Source of the DNA: Chromobacterium sp. IIBBL 290-4
Lineage (GTDB): Bacteria; Pseudomonadota; Gammaproteobacteria; Burkholderiales; Chromobacteriaceae
Assembly: GCF_024207115.1 (NCBI RefSeq)
Contig: NZ_CP100128.1
Location: 4,030,001-4,094,000, forward strand
DNA: 64,000 bases
Direction: 5' to 3'
Part shown: piece after piece, positions 43,694 through 54,467 of the stretch
Numbering within the stretch: the first letter of the stretch is position 1
Layout of the letters: every line of letters begins with the position of its first letter
Notes under the pieces: generated by a model
Told to the model about the DNA's origin: nothing
Database searches by the model: none
The model's input: only the letters and a program-made list of their open reading frames with translations
Position numbers and translations under genes: made by a program

Positions 43694-44420
43694 GGACTGG
43701 CTGACCGCCGACTGGCCAGCCCCGCCCAATGTGCGCACGCTGATCACCACGCGGGCCGGCGGCGTCAGCGCCGCGCCCTATGACAGCCTGAACCTGGGCG
43801 CGCACGTGGGCGACGCCGCGGAGGCGGTCGCAGCCAATCGCGCCATCCTGCGCGAGCGGCTGCCCGCCGCGCCGGCCTGGCTCAACCAGGTGCATGGCGT
43901 GGCCGTGGTCGACGCCGCCGAGCTTGGCAACGCGGCGCCTGACGCCGACGCCAGCTTCGCCCGCGCGCCAGGCGTCGTCTGCGCGGCCATGACCGCCGAC
44001 TGCCTGCCGGTTTTGCTCTGCGACGACGCCGGCAGCGTAGTAGCCGCCGCGCACGCGGGCTGGCGAGGCTTGTGCGACGGCGTCATCGAGGCGGCCGTTG
44101 CCGCCACCCAAGCCAAGCCGGCAACCCTGATGGCCTGGCTGGGGCCGGCCATCAGTCCAGATGCGTTTGAAGTCGGCCCTGAAGTGCGCCAGGCCTTCTT
44201 GTTCAAAGATCCCGCCGCCGAAGCCGCCTTCATCGGCATCGACAACGGCAAATACCTGGTGGACATCTACCTGCTGGCCAGGCAAAGACTGGGCAAGCTG
44301 GGCATTGAGCGGGTATATGGCGGCGATTTCTGCACCGTCATCGACCGCGACCGCTTTTTCTCCTACCGCCGCGACGGCGTCACCGGCCGCATGGCCTCGC
44401 TGATCTGGCTGGAAAACTGA
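43683..44420 (+). CDS. pgeF: Peptidoglycan editing factor PgeF (laccase-domain YfiH family)
   Basis: 245 aa. Cu-oxidase_4 family: VRTLITTRAGGVSAAPYDSL, LNLGAHVGDAAEAVAANRAI, LNQVHGVAVVDA, the catalytic Cys/His set in MTADCLPVLLCD and AAAHAGWRGL, and GPAISPDAFEVGPEV. YfiH corrects D-Ala misincorporation products of peptidoglycan precursors; related proteins act on purine nucleosides. ATG 43683 overlaps the rluD stop; GAGG 7 bp upstream. Co-occurrence with rluD and bamD is common in proteobacteria. Confidence 0.92.
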   Translation: MSNKDWLTADWPAPPNVRTLITTRAGGVSAAPYDSLNLGAHVGDAAEAVAANRAILRERLPAAPAWLNQVHGVAVVDAAELGNAAPDADASFARAPGVVCAAMTADCLPVLLCDDAGSVVAAAHAGWRGLCDGVIEAAVAATQAKPATLMAWLGPAISPDAFEVGPEVRQAFLFKDPAAEAAFIGIDNGKYLVDIYLLARQRLGKLGIERVYGGDFCTVIDRDRFFSYRRDGVTGRMASLIWLEN

Positions 44421-44545
44421 CATCCGCGCCCCGCCGCGCGCGGGGCGCGGCTTTCCTCGCCAGATATCCTCACCGTCCATCTGGTTGACCCTGCCCGACA
44501 ATGCGAACATCATTCCAGATGACTTCAACCACCTGATCGCGCGCC

Positions 44546-45151
44546 ATGGACATCGCTATCGTCACGCTGGACTGCTTCAATGAGCTGGACTCTTTCATCG
44601 CCTCCGGCATTCTCGGCAGGATGACTCCGCAAGGCTGGAAGGTGCGGATCTGTTCGCCCTTCCCCTTCATGGAAACGCGCTCCGGCGCACGCGTCGAGCG
44701 GCAAGAAGACTTGTCCTACGCCAACTCCGCCGACGCGGTGCTGATAGGCAGCGGCTGGCGCACCCGCGACTGGGTGGCCGGCGATGAGATCATGGCTCAA
44801 TTCAAATTGGACCCGTCGCGCCAGTTGATAGGATCACAGTGTTCGGGCGCTTTGGTTTTGCATAAACTGGGATTATTGAGCGACGGCGTGGCCTGCACCG
44901 ACCCGCTGACCCGCCCCTGGCTGGAGAGATCCGGCATTCAGGTGCCAGACCACGCCTTCCGCGCGCGCGGCAATATCGCCACCTCCGGCGGCTGTCTGTC
45001 CTCGCAATACCTGGCGGCCTGGGTGCTGCTGCGCCTGGCTGGCGAAGAAAAAACGCGCGAGATTCTGTCTTACGTCGCGCCGGTCGGAGAAGAAAACGAC
45101 TTTGTCGAACGCGCGCTGGCGGTCATCGCGGAAAAGGAGATGGCGAATTGA
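44546..45151 (+). CDS. DJ-1/PfpI-family protein
   Basis: 201 aa. MDIAIVTLDCFNELDSFIAS start, then LIGSQCSGALVLHKLGLLSD with the nucleophile-elbow Cys (~97), and TSGGCLSSQYLAAWVLLRLA late, matching the DJ-1/ThiJ/PfpI superfamily. Members act as glyoxalase-III, amidase or redox sensors; the closest subfamily and reaction are not decided. The stop overlaps the next start (TTG) by 4 bp, so it is co-translated with the acetyltransferase. Confidence 0.88.
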   Translation: MDIAIVTLDCFNELDSFIASGILGRMTPQGWKVRICSPFPFMETRSGARVERQEDLSYANSADAVLIGSGWRTRDWVAGDEIMAQFKLDPSRQLIGSQCSGALVLHKLGLLSDGVACTDPLTRPWLERSGIQVPDHAFRARGNIATSGGCLSSQYLAAWVLLRLAGEEKTREILSYVAPVGEENDFVERALAVIAEKEMAN

Positions 45152-45990
45152 ACATCGGCGCCCTGGACGGCTTGCAGGCTATCGATCTGCACGCCTGTTT
45201 TCTGGCGGCATTCAGCGACTACGTGGTGCCGGCGCAGCCGACGCTCGCGCAATTCGAAGCCATGCTGAAACGCCGCGGCTGGGCGCCGGAGCTGAGCGCT
45301 GGGGCCTGGGTGGATGGAGAGCTGGCCGGACTATGGCTGACGGCGACACCCATGCAGGATGGCCAGCCTGAAGGATATTGCATCGCAGCCGGCGTGGCGC
45401 CGCTCGCGCGCCGCCGCGGCGTTTTGAGCGATATGGCCGCGCGGGTGCAAAGCCTGCTGCGCGCGCGCGGCATCCGCCAGCTGCGGCTGGAGGTGATAGA
45501 GAGCAATCAGCGGGCGCGGGACGCCTACGCCAAACTCGGCTTCCAAGCCGTGCGCAAGCTTGATTGCTATCAGATTGAAACCCCCATTCAATCCGCCAGC
45601 TTCTGGCCTGTCACCGTGCATGTCGACGCTGACCCGGCCGGCTGGCCATCGCCGGACGCCATCGCCTACCCGCCTGCCGTGCCCAATCGCCGCGAGTCCC
45701 TGCTTCGCGCCGCGCCGCCGCCACGCTGGCTGACGGTGCGGCAAGATGGCCAGTTGCTCGGCTCGCTGCTGATGACGGCGGATGGCGAAGCGCTGGAGTT
45801 GCAAGTGGCCCCGACGCGCCGCCGCCGCGGCATCGCCTCCAAGTTGCTGCAAACGGGGCAAGGACTGGCGCAGAACGGTCGGCTCAGCTTCAACAACGTC
45901 GATCCGCGCGACTTGGCCTTGCTTGAGCTGCTGCGTAAGCACCGGGGGCGGTATGCGTTGTCGCAATGGGAATTGCTGCAGACCTTTTGA
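45148..45990 (+). CDS. GNAT-family acetyltransferase with two domains
   Basis: 280 aa; TTG start overlapping the preceding TGA, with AAGGAG 9 bp upstream. First GNAT domain: YCIAAGVAPLARRRGVLSDM (acetyl-CoA loop) and LRLEVIESNQRARDAYAKLG; second, shorter: LELQVAPTRRRRGIASKLLQ and LSFNNVDPRDLALLELLRKH. Tandem GNATs often modify antibiotics or protein N-termini, but the acceptor is unknown. Coupled to the DJ-1-like gene, suggesting a linked detoxification role (inference). Confidence 0.85.
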   Translation: MNIGALDGLQAIDLHACFLAAFSDYVVPAQPTLAQFEAMLKRRGWAPELSAGAWVDGELAGLWLTATPMQDGQPEGYCIAAGVAPLARRRGVLSDMAARVQSLLRARGIRQLRLEVIESNQRARDAYAKLGFQAVRKLDCYQIETPIQSASFWPVTVHVDADPAGWPSPDAIAYPPAVPNRRESLLRAAPPPRWLTVRQDGQLLGSLLMTADGEALELQVAPTRRRRGIASKLLQTGQGLAQNGRLSFNNVDPRDLALLELLRKHRGRYALSQWELLQTF

Positions 45991-46059
45991 TCCTGCCCTT
46001 CATTCGTCCGCGCGAATGATAAAATGAATCAATCCATTCGCAGCACAGGTATCGGCCTC

Positions 46060-46713
46060 ATGAACGCGCAACAACAATCCCAATGGCAAAACAGACTCAT
46101 CACGCTGCTGGAAAGCCAGCCTCCCGATGACGACGGCGCCCACGACCTCAGCCATCTGCACCGGGTCTGGGCCGTGGCCAAGCAACTGCTGGAAAACTAT
46201 CCGCAAGCCGACAAGCTGGTGGTGATGGCCGGCAGCTATCTGCATGATCTGGTCAACCTGCCCAAGAGCCATCCGCAGCGGCATCTGGCCTCGCACTGGT
46301 CGGCCGAGCGCGCCCGCCAATTGCTGGCAGACTCGGAGCTGACGCCGGCGCAGTTGGACAATCTCGCCCACGCGATAGAAGCCCACAGCTACTCCGCCGC
46401 CATCGAACCCAAAACGCTGGAGGCCCAGATCGTGCAGGACGCGGACCGGATGGACGCTCTGGGACCCGTGGGTTTGGCGCGGATGTTCTACGTTTCCGGC
46501 CGCATGGGCCGCGCGCTGGCCCACCCGCTGGATCCGCTGGGCGAGCAGCGCCAGCCCGATGATCAGGCCTGGGCGATCGATCACATCAAGGTCAAGCTGG
46601 CCAAGCTGCCCGGCATGATGCAGACCGATGCCGGCCGCGCCATGGCCGAAGCCAAACTGCAGTGGCTGATCCACTTCCGCGACGAATTCTGCCGCGACTG
46701 GATGGCCCGCTAA
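46060..46713 (+). CDS. HD-superfamily metal-dependent phosphohydrolase
   Basis: 217 aa (229 if ATG 46024 is used). HD motifs: DDDGAHDLSHLHRVWAVA, MAGSYLHDLVNLPK (HD) and IVQDADRMDALGPVGLARMF with the final Asp. Resembles YedJ-type predicted phosphohydrolases. Neither start has a strong ribosome-binding site; 46060 (MNAQQQSQWQNRLITLLESQ) fits relatives better. The phosphatase gene follows 16 bp later. Confidence 0.87.
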   Translation: MNAQQQSQWQNRLITLLESQPPDDDGAHDLSHLHRVWAVAKQLLENYPQADKLVVMAGSYLHDLVNLPKSHPQRHLASHWSAERARQLLADSELTPAQLDNLAHAIEAHSYSAAIEPKTLEAQIVQDADRMDALGPVGLARMFYVSGRMGRALAHPLDPLGEQRQPDDQAWAIDHIKVKLAKLPGMMQTDAGRAMAEAKLQWLIHFRDEFCRDWMAR

Positions 46714-46729
46714 GCCAGAGCCCGCCGCC

Positions 46730-47452
46730 ATGATGATCAAGAAGCTGCCGCGCAACCAGACTGGCCGCGATTGGGTGGTCGGCGACATCCATGGCTGTTT
46801 CGAACAGCTGCGGCGGCTGATGGACATCGTGGCCTTCGACCCTGCCTGCGACCGGCTGTTGTCGGTGGGCGACCTGGTGGACCGCGGGCCGGACAGCCCC
46901 ATGGTGGTGGAATGGCTGGCCCAGCCCTGGTTCCACGCGGTGCGCGGCAACCATGAGCAGATGGCGCTGGATGCGATGCGCAATCCTCTGGAAGATCAGG
47001 AGCGCCACCTGCGCAACGGCGGCCGCTGGCTGGCCGAACTTCCGGCGGATAGACGCAACGCCTGCGTCGCCGCCCTCTCCCAATTGCCGCTGGCCTTGGA
47101 AATCGACGCCGAGGGCGGCAAGATCGGCGTAGTGCATGCGGACTGTCCCGGCAACGACTGGGACATGCTGGCCGCCAAGCTGGAAGCCGACAACCCCAGC
47201 GAGCAAGACTACGACGCCCTGCTGTGGGCGCGCGACCGGGCGCTCAACGGCGGCGGCGGCCATGTCGAGGGCGTCGCGCTGCTGCTGGTGGGCCACACGC
47301 CGCAAGAACACGCCGTGCTGTACGACAATGTGATGCACCTGGACACCGGGGCGGTATACGGCGGCAAGCTGACCATGTTTTGCCTCAACGATTTCGTCGA
47401 AGTGGCGCTGCCCTCCCACCTCGACGCCCTCGCCCGCTTTCAGCTGCATTAG
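46730..47452 (+). CDS. Serine/threonine protein phosphatase, PrpA/PphA-like
   Basis: 240-aa PPP-family metallophosphatase. Intact motifs: VVGDIHGCFEQL (GDxHG), SVGDLVDRGPDSPMVVEWLA (GDxVDRG) and AVRGNHEQMALD (GNHE), then VVHADCPGNDWD and LLLVGHTPQEHAVLYDNVMH with the remaining His ligands. Similar bacterial enzymes dephosphorylate proteins or diadenosine tetraphosphate; ApaH-like activity is possible. Adjacent to the HD gene, likely one operon. Confidence 0.9.
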   Translation: MMIKKLPRNQTGRDWVVGDIHGCFEQLRRLMDIVAFDPACDRLLSVGDLVDRGPDSPMVVEWLAQPWFHAVRGNHEQMALDAMRNPLEDQERHLRNGGRWLAELPADRRNACVAALSQLPLALEIDAEGGKIGVVHADCPGNDWDMLAAKLEADNPSEQDYDALLWARDRALNGGGGHVEGVALLLVGHTPQEHAVLYDNVMHLDTGAVYGGKLTMFCLNDFVEVALPSHLDALARFQLH

Positions 47453-47478
47453 ACTTGGCGCGCGCATCTCGCTAGAAT
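47449..47478 (+). promoter_or_regulatory. Sigma-70-like promoter
   Basis: TTAGAC (47449-47454) and TAGAAT (47473-47478) with 18-bp spacing, 27 bp before the ATG at 47505. Confidence 0.45.
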
Positions 47479-47504
47479 GCCGGCCTTTCAACAGGGGTAT
47501 CATC

Positions 47505-47912
47505 ATGGCCGAGCGCAAGAAAAAAACCGCCTCCGCAAAACCGGGCCAGCAAGAGCGCCGCGTTCAAGAGCAACGCTATGCGCAGGCCGAAAGCGCCTGC
47601 CGCAAATTGGTTGATCTGCTGGAAGCGCTGGCCAGCGAAGGCCGCCTGGACGCCAGCGAAACCGCCGCCCAATACCTGAATTCCGCCCGCGCCTACTATC
47701 GACGCATCCGCAACGGCAAAGTCATGGGGCCGGCCGACTTCACCGCCGCCGCCGACGTCTGCGCCAGCAGCCGCCGCGCGCTAACCGCGCTCGATCCGGA
47801 ACTGGTCTTCGCCGCGCTGCCGCAGCCCGACGCCTTGCGCGAGGCCCTGGCGCAGGGCGAACGCGTCATCGCCGAAATGCAGAAGATCAAAGCAGCCGGC
47901 AAGGCTCAATAA
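47505..47912 (+). CDS. Hypothetical protein, 135 aa
   Basis: Small basic, helical, cytosolic protein. Lys-rich N-terminus (MAERKKKTASAKPGQQERRV), then RYAQAESACRKLVDLLEALA and SARAYYRRIRNGKVMGPADF, ending in IAEMQKIKAAGKAQ. AGGGG lies 8 bp before ATG 47505, and a promoter-like pair precedes it. No recognised family. Confidence 0.7.
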   Translation: MAERKKKTASAKPGQQERRVQEQRYAQAESACRKLVDLLEALASEGRLDASETAAQYLNSARAYYRRIRNGKVMGPADFTAAADVCASSRRALTALDPELVFAALPQPDALREALAQGERVIAEMQKIKAAGKAQ

Positions 47913-47918
47913 TTGTAC

Positions 47919-47950
47919 ATTGCTATTTTAAAATAAAAATTCATAGCAAT
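47919..47950. promoter_or_regulatory. AT-rich inverted repeat upstream of katG
   Basis: ATTGCTAT (47919-47926) ... ATAGCAAT (47943-47950), 8-bp arms 16 bp apart in an AT-rich stretch about 100 bp before katG. The CTAT/ATAG words recall OxyR half-sites, but their spacing does not fit the OxyR pattern. Confidence 0.4.
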
Positions 47951-48039
47951 ATTAAATAACACACATAAAAACAACTCAATAGTCAAGACACCTCCGCCGG
48001 CCTAAGCTGCTTTCGTACTCCCCGTCCCAACACGTTTAG

Positions 48040-50241
<2,202 letters not shown>

Positions 50242-50250
50242 TCCAGCCCA

Positions 50251-50284
50251 AGGAGCGGCGGCGCAATGCCGTCGCTCCTGTTTG
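50251..50284 (+). terminator. Terminator after katG
   Basis: AGGAGCGGCGGC (50251-50262), loop GCAAT, GCCGTCGCTCCT (50268-50279; one G-U pair), then GTTTG. It is 10 bp after the katG stop. The T-run is short. Confidence 0.65.
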
Positions 50285-50505
50285 CTCCACCATTTTATTT
50301 TCCACTTGTCATTAACGATGGCTGGCGCCCAAGCGGCTGATCATTCAAAGCTATTTTTCTCAGACGCCAAAAGCGGAAGCATCCAGCCCGCGGATCAAAC
50401 CCAGGCCATATTGTCAGACAGCCAGCCGCCGGTTAATCTGATTTCAGCGGCCGACCTTTCAACCATAAACGGTCCGCAGATAACCAAGACAAGAGGAAAG
50501 CACCG

Positions 50506-51816
50506 ATGGACACTCACACCTTGCCGGCCGCGAGGCCGCTTAATCGACAGGACTGCAAAACCTTGGCGCTGGCGGCGCTGGGCGGCGCGCTGGAGTTCTA
50601 CGATTTCATCATTTATGTTTTCTTCGCCGTGGTGCTGGGCAAGCTATTCTTCCCGCCTTCCATGCCTGACTGGCTCAGCCAGTTGCAGACATTCGGCATT
50701 TTCGCCGCCGGCTACCTGGCCCGGCCGCTGGGCGGCATCGTCATGGCTCACTTTGGCGACCTTTTCGGCCGCAAACGCATGTTCACCCTCAGCATCGTGC
50801 TGATGGCCCTGCCCACGCTGGCCATGGGCATGCTGCCCACCTATCACGACATCGGCGTGGCCGCGCCTTTGCTGCTGCTGGCCATGCGGGTGCTGCAAGG
50901 CGCGGCGATAGGCGGCGAGGTGCCGGGCGCCTGGGTATTCGTCGCCGAGCATGCGCCGTCGCGGCATACCGGCCTCGCCTGCGGCGCGATTACCGCCGGC
51001 CTGACTGCCGGCATCCTGCTGGGTTCGCTGATCGCCACCGCGATCAATCTGGCCTTTACCCAGCAGCAGATCGCCGCATGGGCATGGCGCCTGCCGTTTC
51101 TGATCGGCGGCGTGTTCGGGCTGGTGGCGATGCAGCTGCGGCAATGGCTGCATGAAACGCCGGTGTTCAACGAATTGAAAAGCCGCAAGGCGCTGGCCGA
51201 GGAGCTGCCGCTGAAGACCGTGCTGCGCAAGCATAAAACCAGCGTGGCCTTGTCCATGTTCGCCACCTGGTTCCTGGCCATCGCCATCGTGGTAGCCATT
51301 CTGATGGCGCCGGCGTACTTGCAGAAGCAGTTCAACATCCTTCCTGTCGATGCCCTGCGGGCCAACAGCCTGGCGGTTGTCGCGCTGACGCTGGGATGTC
51401 TCGTGGCCGGCGCGCTGGGCGACCGGATAGGCAGTGCGCTCACTTTCATCGGCGGCAGCCTGGCGCTCGGCGTCACCAGTTACGCGTTTTATGTGACGAT
51501 GGCGGTCGATACCAGCCAGCTTTATCCGCTCTACGCCCTGCAAGGCTTCTTTGTCGGCGTGGTCGGCGCGGTGCCGCTGGTGATGGTGCGCGCGTTTCCG
51601 GCGCAGGTGCGCTTCTCCGGCCTGTCGTTTTCCTACAATGTCGCCTATGCCTTCGCCGGCGGATTGACGCCCATTCTGTTGTCGCTGTGGCTGAAATACG
51701 ATTCGCTGGCGCCCGCCTACTACCTGATGCTGCAATGCCTGCTGGGCGTCAGCGTGGGCTTGTGGCTGCTACTGGCTGAAAAAAAAACCTCGGCTGAGCT
51801 GTCGGCTCAGCCTTGA
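50506..51816 (+). CDS. MFS transporter of the metabolite:H+ symporter (MHS, ProP/ShiA-like) family
   Basis: 436 aa, 12 helices. MHS marks: LGGALEFYDFIIYVFFAVVL in TM1, the 2-3 loop GHFGD(R)xGRKR-like sequence AHFGDLFGRKRMFTLSIVLM, RVLQGAAIGGEVPGAWVFVA in TM4, AWRLPFLIGGVFGLVAMQLR, and QGFFVGVVGAVPLVMVRAFP. MHS proteins import citrate, proline/betaine, shikimate or alpha-ketoglutarate; substrate is open. Its 3' end overlaps the convergent mtfA gene by 10 bp. Confidence 0.9.
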   Translation: MDTHTLPAARPLNRQDCKTLALAALGGALEFYDFIIYVFFAVVLGKLFFPPSMPDWLSQLQTFGIFAAGYLARPLGGIVMAHFGDLFGRKRMFTLSIVLMALPTLAMGMLPTYHDIGVAAPLLLLAMRVLQGAAIGGEVPGAWVFVAEHAPSRHTGLACGAITAGLTAGILLGSLIATAINLAFTQQQIAAWAWRLPFLIGGVFGLVAMQLRQWLHETPVFNELKSRKALAEELPLKTVLRKHKTSVALSMFATWFLAIAIVVAILMAPAYLQKQFNILPVDALRANSLAVVALTLGCLVAGALGDRIGSALTFIGGSLALGVTSYAFYVTMAVDTSQLYPLYALQGFFVGVVGAVPLVMVRAFPAQVRFSGLSFSYNVAYAFAGGLTPILLSLWLKYDSLAPAYYLMLQCLLGVSVGLWLLLAEKKTSAELSAQP

Positions 51817-52607
51817 GCCCAGGGCAATAGCGTCTCTTCCGGCACCGGCGGCAAGCGCGCCGCCGGGTCTTGCCGGTAAAACAGGCCCAGTTGCCTGTAA
51901 ACATCCGGATAGTCCCGCCTGAGCAGCCGCGGGACCTCGAAAAAAGCCTCGCTCGACACGGCGAAGAATTCCGCCGGATTTTCGCTGGCATAGGGGTCCA
52001 GCCAACTCTCCACGCCATGATCCACTTCGCGGCAAAACTGACGGTAGGCCTGATTCCAGACGCGGCTCCAGATCGCCCGGTCCATGCCCTTGTGCAGCGG
52101 CGGCGCCCCATTGGCCGGACCGTCCAGCATGTCGAACTGGTGGGCGATTTCATGAATGGCCACGTTCCAGCCATCCAGAATCGGCGACTCGTCCACATCC
52201 GGCCAGGACAGCACCAGCGGCCCCTGGTAGTGAGCCTGGCCTATCAGCACCTGTTCGCCTTCGTGAGTCAGGCCTATATTGTCCTGCCAGCGCTTGCGCG
52301 CCACGAAAGGCGCGGGATAAAGCAGCACCTCCCGCCAGTTCTCGTACGCTTTCCAGCCCAGGTTCATGCCCGGCAAAGCCAGCTGCAAGGCCACCCGGCA
52401 GCGCATGTCGTCATCAACCCGCATCTCCTCCTGCGGCGTGATGGCTTTGCGCATCAGCAAGCGCGCGGCCAGCTTGGTCAGCCTGTCTAGCTCTTCGTGG
52501 CTCAAGCCCGTCAGCACAGGCATCATGGCAGCCTGTCTGCGCAGCTTGTCCAGCAATTGGGGCGAGGCGCCCAGGCCGCATAGGCGGCGGATCCAATCTA
52601 GCAGCAT
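51807..52607 (-). CDS. mtfA: MtfA-family zinc-dependent peptidase (DUF980)
   Basis: 266 aa. From ATG 52607 (MLLDWIRRLCGLGASPQLLD). The zinc motif HEIAHQFDMLDGPANGAPPL (HExxH with downstream Glu in ENPAEFFAVSSEAFFEVP) is intact, as is GWKAYENWREVLLYPAPFVA. In E. coli MtfA binds the repressor Mlc and so affects ptsG; Mlc is not in this window. Cytosolic. AAGAG is upstream of 52607; the extra codons to 52637 are unlikely. Confidence 0.9.
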   Translation of the reverse strand: MLLDWIRRLCGLGASPQLLDKLRRQAAMMPVLTGLSHEELDRLTKLAARLLMRKAITPQEEMRVDDDMRCRVALQLALPGMNLGWKAYENWREVLLYPAPFVARKRWQDNIGLTHEGEQVLIGQAHYQGPLVLSWPDVDESPILDGWNVAIHEIAHQFDMLDGPANGAPPLHKGMDRAIWSRVWNQAYRQFCREVDHGVESWLDPYASENPAEFFAVSSEAFFEVPRLLRRDYPDVYRQLGLFYRQDPAARLPPVPEETLLPWAQG

Positions 52608-52700
52608 GAACTCTTGGCCTTGAATCGCGTCAGTCATAGATACCTATGGGCGATGCGGCGCAATTCAATGGCGGCCAGCCCGGCTTCAAGGGAGATTGTT

Positions 52701-53906
52701 ATGAGCCTGCCAATCTGGCGCGAACTTATGTTGAACCCGCTGGCGGCATTCGGCATCTTGCTGGCCCTCGGCGTGATGGGCGGCCAGATAGCGGCCCGCA
52801 TAGCGCGGCTGCCGGCCATTGCCGGCTACATCCTCACCGGCCTGTTGATCGGTCCTTACAGCCTCAACCTGCTCAATGCGCAGCTCCTGCACGAGGCAGC
52901 GATGTTTGTGCAACTGGCGCTGGGCATCGCTTTGTTCGAGGCGGGCCGCCGCGTCGACCTGCGCTGGCTGCGGGTGGAAAAAGCGTTGCTGCTCACCAGC
53001 CTGCTCTATTGCGCGCTGTTGTTCGTCGCCTTGTTCGCCTTGCTGAACGGCAGCGGCTTCGGCATTTCCGCCAGCTTGATGCTGGCCTCGCTGGGCATGG
53101 CCACCTCGCCCATCGTGGTGCTGGAGATCGTGCGCGAGTCCCGCGCCGACGGCCAGGTCAGCGAACGGCTGCTGACCGCCACCGCGCTGTCCAGCTTGCT
53201 GGCGATCACCGGCTTTGCCCTGTCCCTGTCTTATGCCCATTTATCCGCCAACCACAGCGTGGAGGAAGGCATTCTGATGCCTAGCTGGCTGATTCTGGGC
53301 TCGGCCGCGCTCGGCATTGTCGCCGGCATCGCCGCCACACAGCTCAACCACTGGCTGGGCGGCCGCCAACGCGAGGCTCAACGCGTGCTGCTGTTTGGCT
53401 TGATCGCCTTGCTGGTGGGCCTGGCCGACATGCTGCAGCTGCTGGCCATGCTGGCGTTGCTGATCGCCGGCATCAGCACCCGCGGCCTGCGCCACGGCTA
53501 TACGGTAAGCGAACCGGGCATCCTGTCGCTGAGCCACGTGTTCACCGTCGCCTTCTTCGTCTCCGCCGGCGCGCAGCTATCGCCCCCAGCCTTGGCCGCG
53601 CATTGGCAACTGGCCTTGCTATGCCTGCTGCTGCGGGTCGGCATCGGCATCGCCGCCTGGTGGCTGGCCGCCAGGCTCAACGGATTGTCCCGCAGACAGG
53701 GCGCCTTGCTGGGGCTGGCTCTGAGCCCGATGAATAGCGGCTCATCCTTATTGCTGGGGCTGGGCATGGTGTCATTGGGCGAGGCGGCCGCTAGCTTCAG
53801 CGCCGCGCTGATGGCCGCCTTGCTGGTCAATGAGATTATCGCGCCGGTATTGACCCGCCTGGCGCTGCGGCAGGCCGGCGAAACCGCGAGTCCCTCCGCT
53901 CCATAG
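52701..53906 (+). CDS. CPA2-family (Kef-type) cation:proton antiporter, membrane domain only
   Basis: 401 aa and about 12 helices, no RCK/TrkA-N domain. Sequence marks: FGILLALGVMGGQIAARIAR, LPAIAGYILTGLLIGPYSLN, FEAGRRVDLRWLRVEKALLL, MATSPIVVLEIVRESRADGQ, TVAFFVSAGAQLSPPALAAH. ATG 52701 has AGGGAGA 8 bp upstream; the longer frame to 52614 is ignored. Probably exchanges Na+ or K+ for H+. Divergent from mtfA by about 90 bp. Confidence 0.88.
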   Translation: MSLPIWRELMLNPLAAFGILLALGVMGGQIAARIARLPAIAGYILTGLLIGPYSLNLLNAQLLHEAAMFVQLALGIALFEAGRRVDLRWLRVEKALLLTSLLYCALLFVALFALLNGSGFGISASLMLASLGMATSPIVVLEIVRESRADGQVSERLLTATALSSLLAITGFALSLSYAHLSANHSVEEGILMPSWLILGSAALGIVAGIAATQLNHWLGGRQREAQRVLLFGLIALLVGLADMLQLLAMLALLIAGISTRGLRHGYTVSEPGILSLSHVFTVAFFVSAGAQLSPPALAAHWQLALLCLLLRVGIGIAAWWLAARLNGLSRRQGALLGLALSPMNSGSSLLLGLGMVSLGEAAASFSAALMAALLVNEIIAPVLTRLALRQAGETASPSAP

Positions 53907-53950
53907 CGCAAACGACGCCCGCTGCCGCTGCTTTCATGCGTGGAATGCCT

Positions 53951-53992
53951 ATACACACCTAATTTGGACTTGCGGTTTCATTTCGTGTGTAT
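53951..53992 (+). promoter_or_regulatory. AT-rich promoter region with an inverted repeat
   Basis: ATACACAC (53951-53958) and GTGTGTAT (53985-53992) are perfect 8-bp inverted arms, the right one running into TATAAA (53990-53995), a likely -10 for the gene at 54052. The -35 is unclear. Confidence 0.45.
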
Positions 53993-54051
53993 AAATTTGA
54001 AATCAGGCTCATGCCTGTTTATTCCATTGTGTCAGCAGAAAAGGCCAAGCC

Positions 54052-54435
54052 ATGCGCGACGACAAAGGCCACCGCATCCAGATCGAGCAGCCTGGCCGCC
54101 CCAGGCTGTACCAGCTGGATGATTTGCCCGGTTACGAGATTGTAGGCGTGATCACCCTGGCCGGACGCAGCGGCGCCTTGGCGAGGAAGTACAGCAACGG
54201 CGTGTTCAGCATGGTCAATTCCGGCACCATGCGCCCTCTTGACCAGCGTCTGGTGAAAAGAGCGCTAGGCATAGGCGGCAATGCCGGCGCGCCGGCGCAG
54301 ATGCAAGGCGGAGGACGCCACAATGTCTACCTGGACGCGGAAAGCATCGCCATCGCCCAGGCCTTGGGCGATGGCAATATCAGCAGGGGCATACGGCTGG
54401 CGCTGAAGTCCAGAACCGAACCGAATCCCGCTTGA
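54052..54435 (+). CDS. Small protein with a ribbon-helix-helix-like C-terminus
   Basis: 127 aa, ATG 54052. The last third, RHNVYLDAESIAIAQALGDG + NISRGIRLAL, follows the RHH/anti-toxin-like pattern VYLDxxSxxxAxxLGxGNxSxGIRxAL. The N-terminal two thirds (HRIQIEQPGRPRLYQLDDLP, GVITLAGRSGALARKYSNGV, MRPLDQRLVKRALGIGG) are unknown and could form a separate binding domain. Likely a DNA-binding regulator; the inverted repeat at 53951-53992 is a possible operator (inference). Confidence 0.65.
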   Translation: MRDDKGHRIQIEQPGRPRLYQLDDLPGYEIVGVITLAGRSGALARKYSNGVFSMVNSGTMRPLDQRLVKRALGIGGNAGAPAQMQGGGRHNVYLDAESIAIAQALGDGNISRGIRLALKSRTEPNPA

Positions 54436-54467
54436 GCGGCCGCATGCGGCCTCAATGCCAGAAAACG

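Noticed and set aside
47919..47990. OxyR site upstream of katG
   Set aside because: CTAT and ATAG words are present, but spacing is 16 bp instead of the 7-bp steps of OxyR sites.
50282..50803. 173-codon frame between katG and the MHS transporter
   Set aside because: No ribosome-binding site; its second half overlaps the clearly real transporter in another frame and is Arg/Trp-rich nonsense.
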